Counted from the stretch's first letter, positions 9,562 through 19,392 are shown. The stretch is DNA of 64,000 nucleotides from Polaromonas sp. C04 (GCF_002002705.1 NZ_MUNS01000035.1:1-64000), one strand, 5' to 3'. Notes: generated from the sequence alone by a model not told the origin. A program made the numbers and translations.

Positions 9562-11262
9562 GTGAACCAGCCGACCCCCGCCATCGTTGCCCAGGGCGCC
9601 GTGCGTCGCCTGCCGCGCATCGCGCTGCTGCTGTTTTGCGCCGCCTACGTGCTGCCCGGCTTCATCGGCCGCGAGCCCTGGAAAAGCGCCGACATGACGT
9701 CGTTCGGCTACATGCTGGAGCTGGCGCGCGGCGCCAGCGGCTGGCTGCATCCGCAACTGCTCGGGCTGCCGCCGGAGACTGACGGACCCCTGCCGTACTG
9801 GCTCGGCGCCTGGGCCCTGCAGGCGGCCCCGGGCTGGATCACTCCGGCCTTTGCGGCCCGCATCCCGTTTGTGTTTTTGCTGGCGCTGACCCTGGTCGCG
9901 ACCTGGTACGGCGTGTACTACCTGGCGCGCAGCACGCAGGCCCAGCCGGTGGCGTTTGCCTTTGGCGGCGAGGCCAAACCAACCGACTACGCCCGGGCCA
10001 TGGCCGACGGTGGTCTGCTGGCGCTGATGGCCTGCCTTGGGCTGGCGCAGCTGTCGCACGAAATCACACCCGCCCTGACGCAGGTCTGCTTTACCGCGCT
10101 GACCTTTTACGCCGTGGCAGCGGCCCCCTATCGCACGGTGGCCCCCGCCATTGGCTTGACTGTGGGCATGGCCGGACTGGTGGCGAGCGGCGCGCCCGCC
10201 ATGGCCACGCTCTTCGCGGCCGGCAGCGCGCTGCTGTGCCTGGCCGAGCCGGATGAAAGCCATGACGCGCGCCGGCGCAGCATTTTCTGGGCCTGCGGCA
10301 TCGTCGTGGTGACCCTGCTGGCGGCCTGGCTGGCAGCGTGGCTGGACCTGTGGCGCTGGCGCGCCACCCTCCCCGAGAGTCGCTGGGTGGAATGGCGCAA
10401 CCTGGGCCGGCTGCTGCTGTGGTTTACCTGGCCGGCGTGGCCGCTGGCCTTGTGGACCCTGTGGCGCTGGCGCCGGCAACTGGCCAGTCGCCAGCTCAGC
10501 CGGCACCTGGCCCTGCCGCTGTGGTTTGTGCTCGTCTCGGTGGGCGCCATGACCATCATGCGGCCGGCCGACCGCGCCCTGATGCTGGGGATGCCGGCGC
10601 TGGCGACACTGGCCGCGTTCGCGCTGCCCACGCTCAAGCGCAGTGTCACTGCGTTGATCGACTGGTTCACCCTGCTCTTTTTTACGGGCTCGGCCGTCAT
10701 CATCTGGGCCATCTGGATTTCGATGCAAACCGGTTTCCCGAAGCAGCCCGCCGCCAACGTGGCGCGGCTGGCCCCCGGGTTTGAACCCAGCTTCTCGCTG
10801 CTGGCATTTCTGGTCGCGCTGGCCGCCACGCTGACCTGGGGCTGGCTGGTGAAATGGCGGGTCGGGCGAAACCGCGCCGCCATCTGGAAAAGCCTGGTGC
10901 TGCCCGCCGGCGGCACCGCGCTGAGCTGGCTGCTGCTGATGACGCTGTGGCTACCGGTACTGGACTTTGCGCGCAGTTATGCGCCGCTGGTGGGGCGGGT
11001 CGTGAGTGTCATCAACCGGCCGGAATGCGTCGAAGTCTATGGACTGAGCCGCGGCCAGATTACGGCCTTCCAGTACCACGGCCATTTGAACCTCAAAGAG
11101 GCCGCGATGCAGGCGCAGTGCCCCTGGCTGGTGGTCGACGCCGATGCGCGCGACACGCTGCACAAGTCCGTGAACCTCAAGCAATGGACCCTGCAGGGCA
11201 TCTTCCGCCGCCCCTCGGACGACAACGAGAATGTGCTGCTCTACAAGCGTGCGCCTCGCTAG
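9562..11262 (+). CDS. GT39/ArnT-like membrane glycosyltransferase
   Basis: A 566-residue, highly hydrophobic protein with a series of Leu/Ala/Trp-rich membrane segments. The first luminal loop after TM1 reads GREPWKSADMTSFGYMLELARG, which matches the position of the acidic catalytic loop in the PMT/ArnT (GT39) fold. A soluble C-terminal domain follows (about 470-566). Such enzymes move a sugar from a polyprenyl-phosphate donor to lipid A, protein or another acceptor in the periplasm. The acceptor here is unknown: no arn genes are nearby, so an aminoarabinose role is not supported. The start is GTG at 9562; the ribosome binding site is weak. It lies just after the rpmE2 terminator. Confidence 0.75.
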   Translation: MNQPTPAIVAQGAVRRLPRIALLLFCAAYVLPGFIGREPWKSADMTSFGYMLELARGASGWLHPQLLGLPPETDGPLPYWLGAWALQAAPGWITPAFAARIPFVFLLALTLVATWYGVYYLARSTQAQPVAFAFGGEAKPTDYARAMADGGLLALMACLGLAQLSHEITPALTQVCFTALTFYAVAAAPYRTVAPAIGLTVGMAGLVASGAPAMATLFAAGSALLCLAEPDESHDARRRSIFWACGIVVVTLLAAWLAAWLDLWRWRATLPESRWVEWRNLGRLLLWFTWPAWPLALWTLWRWRRQLASRQLSRHLALPLWFVLVSVGAMTIMRPADRALMLGMPALATLAAFALPTLKRSVTALIDWFTLLFFTGSAVIIWAIWISMQTGFPKQPAANVARLAPGFEPSFSLLAFLVALAATLTWGWLVKWRVGRNRAAIWKSLVLPAGGTALSWLLLMTLWLPVLDFARSYAPLVGRVVSVINRPECVEVYGLSRGQITAFQYHGHLNLKEAAMQAQCPWLVVDADARDTLHKSVNLKQWTLQGIFRRPSDDNENVLLYKRAPR

Positions 11263-11264
11263 AG

Positions 11265-11340
11265 CCCCCACGCTTGCCACTGCGTGTGCTGCGCTGCCCC
11301 CCGAGGGGGCTGAACTTGCTCGGGGCGGCCCTTCGCTGCA
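11265..11340 (+). repeat. GC-rich dispersed intergenic repeat, copy 1
   Basis: It fills the whole gap between the GT39 gene and the MATE gene. It contains cgcttgccact, gtgtgctgcgctgcccc, a palindromic ccccccgaggggg and cttgctcggggcggccc. The same blocks recur on the minus strand at 56220-56324 and partly at 62569-62612. It ends three bases before the MATE start codon and leaves no clear ribosome binding site. Confidence 0.8.
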
Positions 11341-11343
11341 TTC

Positions 11344-12717
11344 ATGCCCGAGCTGAAAGTCATCATCCGGCACGCCGTCACCGTGCTGGTGGGCCAGCTG
11401 GCCGTCATGGCATTCGGCGTGACCGACACCATCGTGGCCGGGCGCTATTCCGAGACTTCGCTGGCTGCGCTGTCGGTGGGCTCGGCCATCTACATCAGTG
11501 TCTACGTGGCCTTGATGGGTGTCATGCAGGCGCTGCTGCCGGTCTGGGCCGAACAGCATGGCGCGCGCCGCCTGGCCGACGTAGGCCGCTCGCTGCGCCA
11601 GGCGCTGTACCTGTGCGCCATCACCATCGTGATGGGGATGGCGGCCCTGCTGTCGCCGGACGCGGTGCTGCGCTGGACCGAGGTGCCCGCCGCACTGCAG
11701 GGCGAGGTGCAGCGCTACCTGGGTGTGCTCGCCCTCGCGCTGGCCCCGTCCCTGCTGTTTCGCATCTACAGCACGCTGAACCAGAGCCTGGGCAAGCCCC
11801 AGCTCGTGACCTGGCTGCAAATCGGCTCGCTGTTCATCAAGGTGCCGCTCTCCATCTGGTTTGCCTTTGGCGGTCTGGGCCTGGCGCCGCAAGGCGTGGT
11901 CGGATGCGCCTGGGCCACCCTGGTCGTGAACTACGCCATGCTGGCGCTGGCACTGTGGCTGCTGCGCACCCAGGACTTCTACCTGCCCTACCGCATCTGG
12001 CAACGGCTGGAGCGGCCCGACTGGCGGCAAATCGGCGAGTTCGCGCGACTCGGCATTCCCGGCGGGTTGGCCATTTTGGTGGAGATCACCTCGTTCACAC
12101 TGATGGCGCTGTTCATCGCCCGACAGGGCACGGCGGCCGCAGCGAGTCACCAGATCGCGGCCAACCTGGCGGCCGTGCTGTACATGATGCCGCTGTCGAT
12201 CGCCATTGCCACCAGCGCGCGCACGAGCTACTGGCTCGGGGCCGGCGACCCGCGCCGCGCCCGCGCCGCCATTCGCATGGGTTTTAAGCTTGTAGCCCTG
12301 ATGGCTATTGCGCTGTCCACTATTCTTTTCATAGCACGCGGGGAGGTAGCGGAAATCTATGCGCGCAACCCGGCCGTGATTGCGCTGGCCAGCGCCCTGC
12401 TCGCCTGGGTCGCCGCCTACCACCTGGCCGACGCGGTCCAGACCCTGTGCGTGTTTGTGCTGCGCTGCTATCGCGTGACCGTGGCGCCGCTGCTGGTGTA
12501 TTGCGTGCTCTTGTGGGGATTGGGACTGACGGGCGGCTACCTGCTGGCTTACCACGGTGTCGGGACTGTCCACGCCATCGCATCGCCCATCACGTTTTGG
12601 GCGACCAGCGCCATCGCGCTGGCCCTGACCGCGACTATTTTTGCAGCGATTCTGTGGCGGGCCGTGCGGCGACCGGCGGCGCGGCAGGCGCAGGCGCCGC
12701 GCCGCCCGGCCCCTTGA
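11344..12717 (+). CDS. MATE-family efflux transporter
   Basis: A 457-residue protein of the multidrug and toxic compound extrusion family, with about twelve membrane helices in two homologous halves. The start shows the MATE pattern: VLVGQLAVMAFGVTDTIVAGRYS, then LAALSVGSAIYISVYVALMG. It would export cationic drugs or metabolites using Na+ or H+; the substrate cannot be told. Its last 83 bases overlap the 3' end of phoR on the other strand. One 56-base repeat copy lies in the coding sequence (12280-12335), where it is read as the membrane segment LVALMAIALSTILFIA. The upstream gap is entirely repeat, so translation may rely on a weak start. Confidence 0.88.
   Translation: MPELKVIIRHAVTVLVGQLAVMAFGVTDTIVAGRYSETSLAALSVGSAIYISVYVALMGVMQALLPVWAEQHGARRLADVGRSLRQALYLCAITIVMGMAALLSPDAVLRWTEVPAALQGEVQRYLGVLALALAPSLLFRIYSTLNQSLGKPQLVTWLQIGSLFIKVPLSIWFAFGGLGLAPQGVVGCAWATLVVNYAMLALALWLLRTQDFYLPYRIWQRLERPDWRQIGEFARLGIPGGLAILVEITSFTLMALFIARQGTAAAASHQIAANLAAVLYMMPLSIAIATSARTSYWLGAGDPRRARAAIRMGFKLVALMAIALSTILFIARGEVAEIYARNPAVIALASALLAWVAAYHLADAVQTLCVFVLRCYRVTVAPLLVYCVLLWGLGLTGGYLLAYHGVGTVHAIASPITFWATSAIALALTATIFAAILWRAVRRPAARQAQAPRRPAP
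12280..12335 (-). repeat. 56-nt dispersed repeat, copy 4 (in MATE gene, antisense)
   Basis: On the minus strand it begins gctatgaaaagaatagtgg and carries atcagggctac at positions 35-45. On the MATE coding strand it reads LVALMAIALSTILFIA, a helix-compatible peptide, in the antisense frame shared with copies 1, 3, 5, 6 and 7. Confidence 0.7.
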
Positions 12718-14035
12718 TGCGGCTGGCGGGAAAGATAATCGAAAACGTGGAGCCCAGCCCCGGCGTGCTGGCTATGCGCAGCTCGGCGCCGTGCCGCTGC
12801 GCGACATGCTTGACGATCGCCAGGCCGAGTCCGGTACCCCCCGTCTCGCGCGAGCGGCTGCGATCGACGCGGTAGAAGCGCTCGGTCAGGCGCGGAATAT
12901 GCTCGGGTGCGATGCCCGGCCCCGAGTCCTTTACTGAGAACTCGGCGCGCCCGTCCGGCAGCATCCGCCACTGGACCTCGATGACGCCGCCCGCGGGCGT
13001 GTAGCGCACGGCATTGTTCAGCAGATTCGACAGGGCGCTGTGCAGTTCATTCGGCGCGCCCGCAATCTCGCCCATGCTGTGCGGGTCCGGCGCAGGGTCA
13101 AAGCGCAATTCGTGTCCCGCGGTCTCGCCGCGAGTCACTAGCGCCGACAGCGTGCGCGCCTCTTGCAGGCACCGCTCCAGCAGCGGATGCACCGGTGTCC
13201 ATCCGGCAGCGCCGGGCGGCGGACTGCCTTCCAGCCGCGACAGGGTCAGCAAATCGTTGACCAGTGTCTGCATCCGCTCCGCCTGCTGCGCCATCAGGGC
13301 CAGATAGCGGCTGCGCTCGGACTCGTTCAGCGGCAGCGTGCGCAGCGTCTCGACAAAGCCGGCGAGCACGGTCAGCGGGGTGCGGATCTCGTGCGATACG
13401 TTGGCCACAAAGTCCCGGCGCATGGCTTCGGCCTGCTCCAGCGCCGTCACATCGCGCGACAACAGCAGCTTGCGGCCTTCGCCGTAGGGATGCAGGTGGA
13501 TGGATACCCGCACCGGCCGCGAGGGCGTGCTGCCCGGCCCCGGAATCGAAATTTCGTGCGCATAGTCGCCCCCGGCATAGTAGGCGGCAAAGGCCGGGTC
13601 GCGCACCAGATTGCCGATCTGCTGAAGTACATCGCGCCGGGCGTCGAAACCAAACTGCTCGGCCGCGATCTGGTTGCACCATTCAATGCAGCCGGCCTTG
13701 TCCAGCAGCACGACGCCGTTGGGCGACGCCTGGATCGCCGCCAAAAACTCCTGCAGGCGTGCCTGGCTGTCCTGGGTTTGCTGCTCGCGCTGGCGCAACA
13801 GGCGCCGGGTCCGGTCCGACACCTCCCCCCACAGGCCGCGCAGCGCGGGGGCACCACTGGCCTCGCCCTGCTTGAGCCAGCGCAGAACGCTCGCGCCGCG
13901 CAGCAAGTCCACGCCGAACCAGAACAGGCCGGCGAGTGCCAGGCCGGCCAGCGCACCCCAGCGCCCGCCCAGCCACCACCCCGCCAGTGCGCCGGCGAAT
14001 TGGAGCGTCAGGAAGCCGAAAAAACGAAACAGCAT
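12635..14035 (-). CDS. phoR: phosphate regulon sensor histidine kinase PhoR
   Basis: A 466-residue membrane sensor kinase. Two N-terminal hydrophobic stretches (residues 3-43) lack a sizeable periplasmic loop, as in PhoR, which senses phosphate through PstSCAB-PhoU. A PAS domain follows (AAIQASPNGVVLLDKAGCIEWCN), then the HisKA box NVSHEIRTPLTVLAGF with phospho-acceptor His215, the N box SNLLNNAVRYTP, the G1 box VKDSGPGI and the G2 box GGTGLGLAIVKH. It is last in the pst-pho operon, 61 bases after phoB. Its Ala/Pro-rich C-terminal tail is encoded antisense to the end of the MATE gene. No terminator is possible between the two convergent genes. Confidence 0.96.
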   Translation of the reverse strand: MLFRFFGFLTLQFAGALAGWWLGGRWGALAGLALAGLFWFGVDLLRGASVLRWLKQGEASGAPALRGLWGEVSDRTRRLLRQREQQTQDSQARLQEFLAAIQASPNGVVLLDKAGCIEWCNQIAAEQFGFDARRDVLQQIGNLVRDPAFAAYYAGGDYAHEISIPGPGSTPSRPVRVSIHLHPYGEGRKLLLSRDVTALEQAEAMRRDFVANVSHEIRTPLTVLAGFVETLRTLPLNESERSRYLALMAQQAERMQTLVNDLLTLSRLEGSPPPGAAGWTPVHPLLERCLQEARTLSALVTRGETAGHELRFDPAPDPHSMGEIAGAPNELHSALSNLLNNAVRYTPAGGVIEVQWRMLPDGRAEFSVKDSGPGIAPEHIPRLTERFYRVDRSRSRETGGTGLGLAIVKHVAQRHGAELRIASTPGLGSTFSIIFPASRIKGPGGAAPAPAAPPVAARPATESLQK

Positions 14036-14096
14036 GGCGCGATTGTGAAGGGAGATGGCAGCGCGGGCATTGCCGCGGCAACGCCGACCTCGCGGC

Positions 14097-14807
14097 TCAG
14101 GCCTGGCTGGCAGCCACCTGTGGCTGCGCCGTCAGTCGGTAGCCGGCGCCGCGCACGGTCTCCACCATGGCGCCGGCAGCGCCCAGCGCTTCGCGCAGAC
14201 GCTTGACGTGCACGTCGACGGTGCGCTCCTCGATGAACACGTGGTCGCCCCAGACCTTGTCCAGCAGTTGCGCGCGGCTGTGCACGCGCTCGCGATGCTT
14301 CATGAGGTAATTCAACAGCTTGAACTCGGTGGGCCCGATCTTGAGAACCTGGCCCTGCCAGGACACCCGGTGCGTTGCCGAGTCCAGCGCCAGGGCACCG
14401 ATCGTGATACTGGCATCGACCTGCTCGGGAGCGCGGCGGCGCAGCACGGCACGGATGCGGGCCAGCAGCTCCTGCGTCGAAAAGGGCTTGGTGATGTAGT
14501 CGTCCGCGCCCGCATCGAGCCCCGCCACCTTGTCGGGTTCGTCGCCGCGCGCCGTCAGCATCAGGATCGGGATGCCCTTGGTGCGCGCATCGGCGCGCCA
14601 CCGGCGTGCCAGCGCCACGCCGCTTTGCCCCGGCAGCATCCAGTCCAGCAGGATCACGTCAGGCAGCACGGCATCGAGTTCGCGCTGGGCGGCGACGCCC
14701 TCCTCGGCCCAGATCGGCTGGAAGCCGTTGTGCCGCAGATTGACCGCAATCAACTCGGCAATCGCGGGCTCGTCTTCGACAATCAGGACGCGGGGAAAGT
14801 GCTTCAT
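14097..14807 (-). CDS. phoB: phosphate regulon response regulator PhoB
   Basis: A 236-residue OmpR-type regulator. The receiver domain shows the acidic pocket VEDEP, phospho-acceptor Asp55 (ILLDWMLPG), Thr in LTARG and Lys in TKPF. The winged-helix DNA-binding domain contains the recognition helix region EERTVDVHVKRLREAL and the wing GAGYRL. When phosphorylated by PhoR it activates genes with Pho boxes, and three such sites are visible in this window (before pstS, ppk and phoX). Its ATG overlaps the phoU stop (ATGA), so PhoB is made from the pst transcript and forms a positive loop. Confidence 0.98.
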   Translation of the reverse strand: MKHFPRVLIVEDEPAIAELIAVNLRHNGFQPIWAEEGVAAQRELDAVLPDVILLDWMLPGQSGVALARRWRADARTKGIPILMLTARGDEPDKVAGLDAGADDYITKPFSTQELLARIRAVLRRRAPEQVDASITIGALALDSATHRVSWQGQVLKIGPTEFKLLNYLMKHRERVHSRAQLLDKVWGDHVFIEERTVDVHVKRLREALGAAGAMVETVRGAGYRLTAQPQVAASQA

Positions 14808-15505
14808 TGCACGGCCGACTCGACTTGCTCCATCGTAGTGTGGCGCACGTCCGCGCCCTTCACGATGTAGATGATGAACTCCGCAATGTTCTTGGCATGG
14901 TCGCCAATGCGCTCGATTGCCTTGGCCAGGAACAGCAAGTCCAGGCTCGCGGAAATCGTGCGCGGATCTTCCACCATGTAGGTGATGAGCTTGCGCACAA
15001 AGCCGTCGAACTCGCGGTCGATCAAATCGTCTTCCTTCAGGATGGTCACGGCCACGGCCGTATCCAGCCGCGCAAATGCATCGAGCGCCTTGCGCAGCAG
15101 GCCGGAGGCCAGATCGGCGGCGACGCGCAACTCGGACGCCGGCAGGGTGCGCGCCGCACCGCTCTCGATGATGGACTTGACCATGCGCGCAATTTTTTCG
15201 GCCTCATCGCCGACCCGCTCCAGGTTGGCGGTGGTCTTGGAGATGGCAATGAGCAGGCGCAGGTCGCGCGCCGTTGGCTGGCGCCGCGCAATGATGGACG
15301 ACAGCTCTCGGTCGATCTCGATCTCCATCGCGTTCACGCGCGGCTCCGCGTCGATCACCTGCTGGGCCGCTTCCACACTGAACTGCGAAAGTGCATAAAT
15401 CGCCTGGTGGATCTGGGATTCGGCCAGCCCGCCCATCTCCATCACGCGCGAGGACACGCCATTGAGCTCGCTGTCGAACTGGGTTGAAAGGTGTTTGTCG
15501 GACAT
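14804..15505 (-). CDS. phoU: phosphate signalling protein PhoU
   Basis: A 233-residue, all-helical protein with two PhoU repeats, each with conserved acidic/Arg metal-binding turns (ANLERVGDEAEKIA and IERIGDHAKNIAEF). It connects PstSCAB transport activity to PhoR and keeps the regulon off when phosphate is plentiful. The ATG at 15505 is chosen because aaggagg lies just upstream; a longer frame from 15526 would begin before this site. It starts 17 bases after the pstB stop and overlaps phoB by four bases. Confidence 0.97.
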   Translation of the reverse strand: MSDKHLSTQFDSELNGVSSRVMEMGGLAESQIHQAIYALSQFSVEAAQQVIDAEPRVNAMEIEIDRELSSIIARRQPTARDLRLLIAISKTTANLERVGDEAEKIARMVKSIIESGAARTLPASELRVAADLASGLLRKALDAFARLDTAVAVTILKEDDLIDREFDGFVRKLITYMVEDPRTISASLDLLFLAKAIERIGDHAKNIAEFIIYIVKGADVRHTTMEQVESAVQ

Positions 15506-15522
15506 AACTGCCTCCTTGAAAG

Positions 15523-16293
15523 TCACCCGAACCGGCCGGTGATGTAATCCTCGGTCTCTTTGCGCCGGGGCTTGAAAAACAACTCTTCGGTGACGCCGAA
15601 CTCGACCAGGTCGCCCAGGTACATGTAGGCCGTGTAATCGCTGCAGCGCGCGGCCTGCTGCATGTTGTGCGTCACGATGACCACGGTGTAGTCGTTTTTG
15701 AGCTCGGCAATCAATTCTTCTATTTTGGCAGTGGAAATCGGATCGAGTGCCGAGCAGGGTTCATCGAGCAGCAAAATTTCGGGCTTGATCGCAATCCCGC
15801 GCGCAATGCACAGGCGCTGCTGCTGGCCGCCCGACAGGCTGGCGCCGTTCTGGTGCAGCTTGTCCTTCACCTCGCTCCACAGCGCGGCCTTTCGCAAGGC
15901 CCATTCGACGCGCTCTTCCATATCGGCGGCATTGAGATTTTCGAACAGTTTGACACCAAACACGATGTTGTTGTAAATCGACATGGGGAACGGCGTCGGC
16001 TTCTGAAACACCATGCCCACCTTGGCGCGCAGCAGGGCCACGTCCTGCCGCGAGGTCAGCAAATCCTCGCCGTCGAGCATGATCTGGCCCTCGGCGCGCT
16101 GCTCGGGGTAGAGCGCGTACATGCGGTTGAAGACGCGCAGCAGGGTCGATTTGCCGCAGCCCGACGGGCCGATGAACGAGGTCACCTTCTTCTCCGGAAC
16201 TTCCAGGTTGATGCCCTTGAGCGCGTGGAATTTGCCGTAGTAAAAGTTCAGGTTTCTGACCGAGATTTTCGATTTTTCCTGGGGCATCGTCAT
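15523..16293 (-). CDS. pstB: phosphate ABC transporter ATP-binding protein PstB
   Basis: A 256-residue ABC ATPase that powers high-affinity phosphate uptake. Motifs: Walker [10 protein letters not shown] (residues 42-50), Q-loop [15 protein letters not shown] (PstB-specific), signature LSGGQQQR, Walker B ILLLDEP with the CSALDP extension, and the H-loop IVTHNM. The C-terminal segment [11 protein letters not shown] is typical of PstB. It follows pstA after 48 bases and is followed by phoU in the same operon. Confidence 0.98.
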   Translation of the reverse strand: MTMPQEKSKISVRNLNFYYGKFHALKGINLEVPEKKVTSFIGPSGCGKSTLLRVFNRMYALYPEQRAEGQIMLDGEDLLTSRQDVALLRAKVGMVFQKPTPFPMSIYNNIVFGVKLFENLNAADMEERVEWALRKAALWSEVKDKLHQNGASLSGGQQQRLCIARGIAIKPEILLLDEPCSALDPISTAKIEELIAELKNDYTVVIVTHNMQQAARCSDYTAYMYLGDLVEFGVTEELFFKPRRKETEDYITGRFG

Positions 16294-16341
16294 GATCTGT
16301 CTTGCTCGATTTTGAGGGTGGGATTCGGGAACTTGCGGGTA

Positions 16342-17205
16342 TCACTGCCTGCTGCGTGTCATGACGCGCGCCAGAATGTTCAGCCCCAGCACCGCCACCG
16401 TGATCAGGAACACGCCGGCCCACGCCAGTTTCTGCCAGTTCTCGTAGGGACTCATGGCGAACTTGTAAATGGTGACCGGCAGGCTGGCCATGGGCTGGCT
16501 CAAGTCAGAGGTCCAGAACTGGTTGCTCAGCGCCGTAAACAGCAGCGGCGCCGTCTCTCCGGCAACGCGTGCCACCGCGAGCAGGACCCCCGTCACCACC
16601 CCGGCGCGCGCCGCCCGCAGGGTGATGCCGAGAATCACCTTCCACTTGGGCGCGCCCAGCGCATAGGCGGCTTCGCGCAGACCTGCCGGCACCAGTTGCA
16701 GCATGTTCTCTGTCGTGCGAATCACCACCGGAATCACGATCAGCGCCAGCGCCAGCGCACCGGCCCAGCCGGAAAACGACTTGAAGCGGGCCACGACGAC
16801 GGCGTAGATAAAAAGACCGATGACGATGGACGGCGCCGACAGCAAAATATCGTTGACAAATCGCGTGACAGACGCAAGCCAGCCCTTGGGGTTGTATTCG
16901 GCCAGATAGATGCCGGCCATGATGCCAACGGGCGTGCCGATAAAAGTGGCCGCGGCAACCATGACCAGCGAGCCGTAGATGGCGTTCGCCAGGCCCCCAG
17001 CCTCGTTGGGGGGCGGTGTCATTTCGGTGAACGTGGCCAGCACCAGTCCACCGACGCCCAGGCGCACCGTTTCCAGCAATATCCAGAACAGCCAGAACAG
17101 GCCAAACGCCATCGCCGCCAGCGACAGGGTCAGCGCAATCCGGTTGACCCGCTTGCGATGCGCAAATTTGGCCAGGCGCACATCCCGCTGCTGGAGGCCG
17201 TTCAT
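16342..17205 (-). CDS. pstA: phosphate ABC transporter permease PstA
   Basis: A 287-residue inner-membrane permease with about six helices. The ABC-permease EAA loop reads [21 protein letters not shown], which contacts PstB. It pairs with PstC to form the phosphate channel. Its ATG overlaps the pstC stop as ATGA, so the two subunits are translationally coupled. Confidence 0.97.
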   Translation of the reverse strand: MNGLQQRDVRLAKFAHRKRVNRIALTLSLAAMAFGLFWLFWILLETVRLGVGGLVLATFTEMTPPPNEAGGLANAIYGSLVMVAAATFIGTPVGIMAGIYLAEYNPKGWLASVTRFVNDILLSAPSIVIGLFIYAVVVARFKSFSGWAGALALALIVIPVVIRTTENMLQLVPAGLREAAYALGAPKWKVILGITLRAARAGVVTGVLLAVARVAGETAPLLFTALSNQFWTSDLSQPMASLPVTIYKFAMSPYENWQKLAWAGVFLITVAVLGLNILARVMTRSRQ

Positions 17206-18254
17206 GCCCGGGTTCCTTCATTCTTTCGCAGTCGCGCCAGCAGAATTTTGGACAGCGCCAGCACGACAAACGTGATGAAGAACAGGACCAGCCCCAGATA
17301 AATCAGGGCCGCCTGGTGCAGGCCCGGAGCGGCTTCGGCGAATTCATTGGCCAGCGCCGAGGTGATGCTGTTGGCCGCCTGGAACAAGCTCAGCGAATCG
17401 AGCTGGTTGAAGTTGCCGATCACGAAGGTCACCGCCATGGTCTCGCCGAGTGCTCGCCCCAGCCCGAGCATGATGCCGCCCATCACGCCGGCCTTGGTGT
17501 AGGGAAGCACCACCTTGAACACCACCTCCCAGGTCGTCGCCCCCAGACCGTAGGCCGACTCCTTGAGCAGAACCGGGGTGACCTCGAACACGTCGCGCAT
17601 CACCGCCGCGATGAAGGGGATGATCATGATCGCCAGGATGATGCCCGCCGACAAAATACCGATACCCACCGGCGGCCCCGAAAACAGGGACCCCAGGTAG
17701 GGCACGCCGGCGAACAGGGTCTGCAGGGGCTGCTGCACATAGGTCGCCAGAATCGGGCTGAACACCAGCAGCCCCCACATGCCGTACACGATGGAGGGCA
17801 CGGCGGCCAGCAACTCGATCGCGGTGCCCAGCGGTCGCTTGAGCCAGGCCGGCGACAGCTCCGTCAGAAACAGGGCAATGCCGAAGCTGACGGGCACGGC
17901 AATCAAGAGTGCGATGAGCGAGGTGGCCAGCGTGCCATAGATCATGACCAGCCCGCCGTACTCGTTCTTCACCGGGTCCCAGACGGTGCTGGTCAGAAAA
18001 CCAAGACCGTACTTTTCGATGGCAGGCCACGCGCCAATCACCAGCGACACCAGAATGCCAAGCAGCAAGCTCAGGGTCAACCAGGCGGCACCCGCAGCAG
18101 TCCAGCCGAACAGCCGGTCCAGCAGGGGGCCCGAGCGGGCCAATGGATGGGGTGGTGGACGGGTCATGGCGCGTGGAGTGACCTTGGCGGCAAGGTCGAA
18201 GGGAGCTTCGTTTACCGGAAGTGTAGAGGACACGTGAAACACCCCTTGCGCCAT
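17202..18254 (-). CDS. pstC: phosphate ABC transporter permease PstC
   Basis: A 350-residue permease partner of PstA, with a longer cytoplasmic N-terminus (about 50 residues) before TM1. The EAA loop reads [37 protein letters not shown] is the conserved PstC segment. The start is uncertain: ATG at 18254 has no clear ribosome binding site, whereas a GTG at 18233 is preceded by aagggg at suitable spacing. The gene starts 28 bases after the pstS stop. Confidence 0.95.
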   Translation of the reverse strand: MAQGVFHVSSTLPVNEAPFDLAAKVTPRAMTRPPPHPLARSGPLLDRLFGWTAAGAAWLTLSLLLGILVSLVIGAWPAIEKYGLGFLTSTVWDPVKNEYGGLVMIYGTLATSLIALLIAVPVSFGIALFLTELSPAWLKRPLGTAIELLAAVPSIVYGMWGLLVFSPILATYVQQPLQTLFAGVPYLGSLFSGPPVGIGILSAGIILAIMIIPFIAAVMRDVFEVTPVLLKESAYGLGATTWEVVFKVVLPYTKAGVMGGIMLGLGRALGETMAVTFVIGNFNQLDSLSLFQAANSITSALANEFAEAAPGLHQAALIYLGLVLFFITFVVLALSKILLARLRKNEGTRA

Positions 18255-18282
18255 GAAGCTTGAGAAAACCTGATTTTCCTGC

Positions 18283-19323
18283 TTACTTGTAAGCGACGAC
18301 CTTGCCCGATGCGTCCTTGATCTCGCCCCAGCTCTTCTCGACGATCGCCTTCACGCTCGCAGGCAACGGAACATAGTCAAGGCTGTCCGCTGCCTGGTCA
18401 CCGTTTTGGTAGGCCCATTCGAAAAACTTGAGCGTGGTCGCGCCTTGCGCCGGCTTGTCCTGCACCTTGTGCAGCAGGATGAACGTGGCACCCGTGATGG
18501 GCCATGAATCCTTGCCCGGCTTGTCGGTCAGGATCTGGTAGAAGCTCTTCGTCCAGTCCGCACCCGCGGCAGCCGCCTTGAAGGCCGCAGCGTCCGGCGA
18601 CACGAAGTTGCCGGCGGCATTTTGCATCAGCGCATACGTCATCTTGTTTTGCTTCACATAGGCGTATTCGAGGTAGCCGATCGAGTTGGGCAAGCGGCCC
18701 ACGAATGCGGCGACCCCTTCATTACCCTTGCCACCCGCGCCGGCCGGCCAGTTCACCGCCGTTCCCTCGCCCACCTTCGCCTTCCACTCGGCATTGACCT
18801 TGCTCAGGTAGTTGGTGAAGATGAACGTCGTCCCCGAGCCATCGGCGCGGCGAACCGGCGTAATGGTGGCGTCCGGCAAAGCCAGTGTCGGGTTCAGCGC
18901 CTTGATGGCCGGATCATCCCATTTGGTGATCTTGGCCAGGTAAATGTCACCGAGAACCTGCCCATTGAGCTTCAGTTGCCCTGGCGCGATGCCCTTGACG
19001 TTCACCACGGGAATCACACCACCGATCACCGTCGGGAACTGCATTTCGCCTTTTTTTGCCAGATCCTCGTCCTTGAGCGGCATGTCGGAGGCGCCAAAAT
19101 CGACGGTCTTGGCGTCGATTTGTTGAATGCCGGCGCCCGAACCGACGGACTGGTAGTTGATCTTGACGCCCGTGATCTTGTTGTAGTCGGATGCCCACTT
19201 GGCATAGATGGGGGCGCCAAAAGTGGACCCGGCGCCAGTCACGCTCTGCGCGTTGGCGGGCATGGCATAAACGAAGGACACAGCCGCCAGGCTGATCATC
19301 GTCGCACTGAACTTCATCGTCAT
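18283..19323 (-). CDS. pstS: periplasmic phosphate-binding protein PstS
   Basis: A 346-residue substrate-binding protein with a Sec signal peptide ([17 protein letters not shown]...ANAQ) and the PstS start [16 protein letters not shown]. Phosphate-binding loops are recognisable: [21 protein letters not shown] and [11 protein letters not shown]. It delivers phosphate to PstCA. The ATG at 19323 is chosen because agagg lies seven bases upstream; a longer frame from 19443 would swallow the Pho box. A clear PhoB site lies 52 to 69 bases before the start, and pstS is first gene of the seven-gene operon pstSCAB-phoUBR. Confidence 0.97.
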   Translation of the reverse strand: MTMKFSATMISLAAVSFVYAMPANAQSVTGAGSTFGAPIYAKWASDYNKITGVKINYQSVGSGAGIQQIDAKTVDFGASDMPLKDEDLAKKGEMQFPTVIGGVIPVVNVKGIAPGQLKLNGQVLGDIYLAKITKWDDPAIKALNPTLALPDATITPVRRADGSGTTFIFTNYLSKVNAEWKAKVGEGTAVNWPAGAGGKGNEGVAAFVGRLPNSIGYLEYAYVKQNKMTYALMQNAAGNFVSPDAAAFKAAAAGADWTKSFYQILTDKPGKDSWPITGATFILLHKVQDKPAQGATTLKFFEWAYQNGDQAADSLDYVPLPASVKAIVEKSWGEIKDASGKVVAYK

Positions 19324-19374
19324 GAAAAGACCTCTCAGGGTGGTTAGGAGATGCGCAGACTTTAAGACGCCGAT

Positions 19375-19392
19375 ATGACAATGGTGTGACAG
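19375..19392 (-). promoter_or_regulatory. Pho box upstream of pstS
   Basis: The minus strand reads CTGTCAC-ACCA-TTGTCAT, two PhoB heptamers separated by four bases (7-4-7). Each matches the CTGTCAT consensus at six of seven positions. It lies in the pstS-ppx divergent gap and could also affect ppx. Confidence 0.88.
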
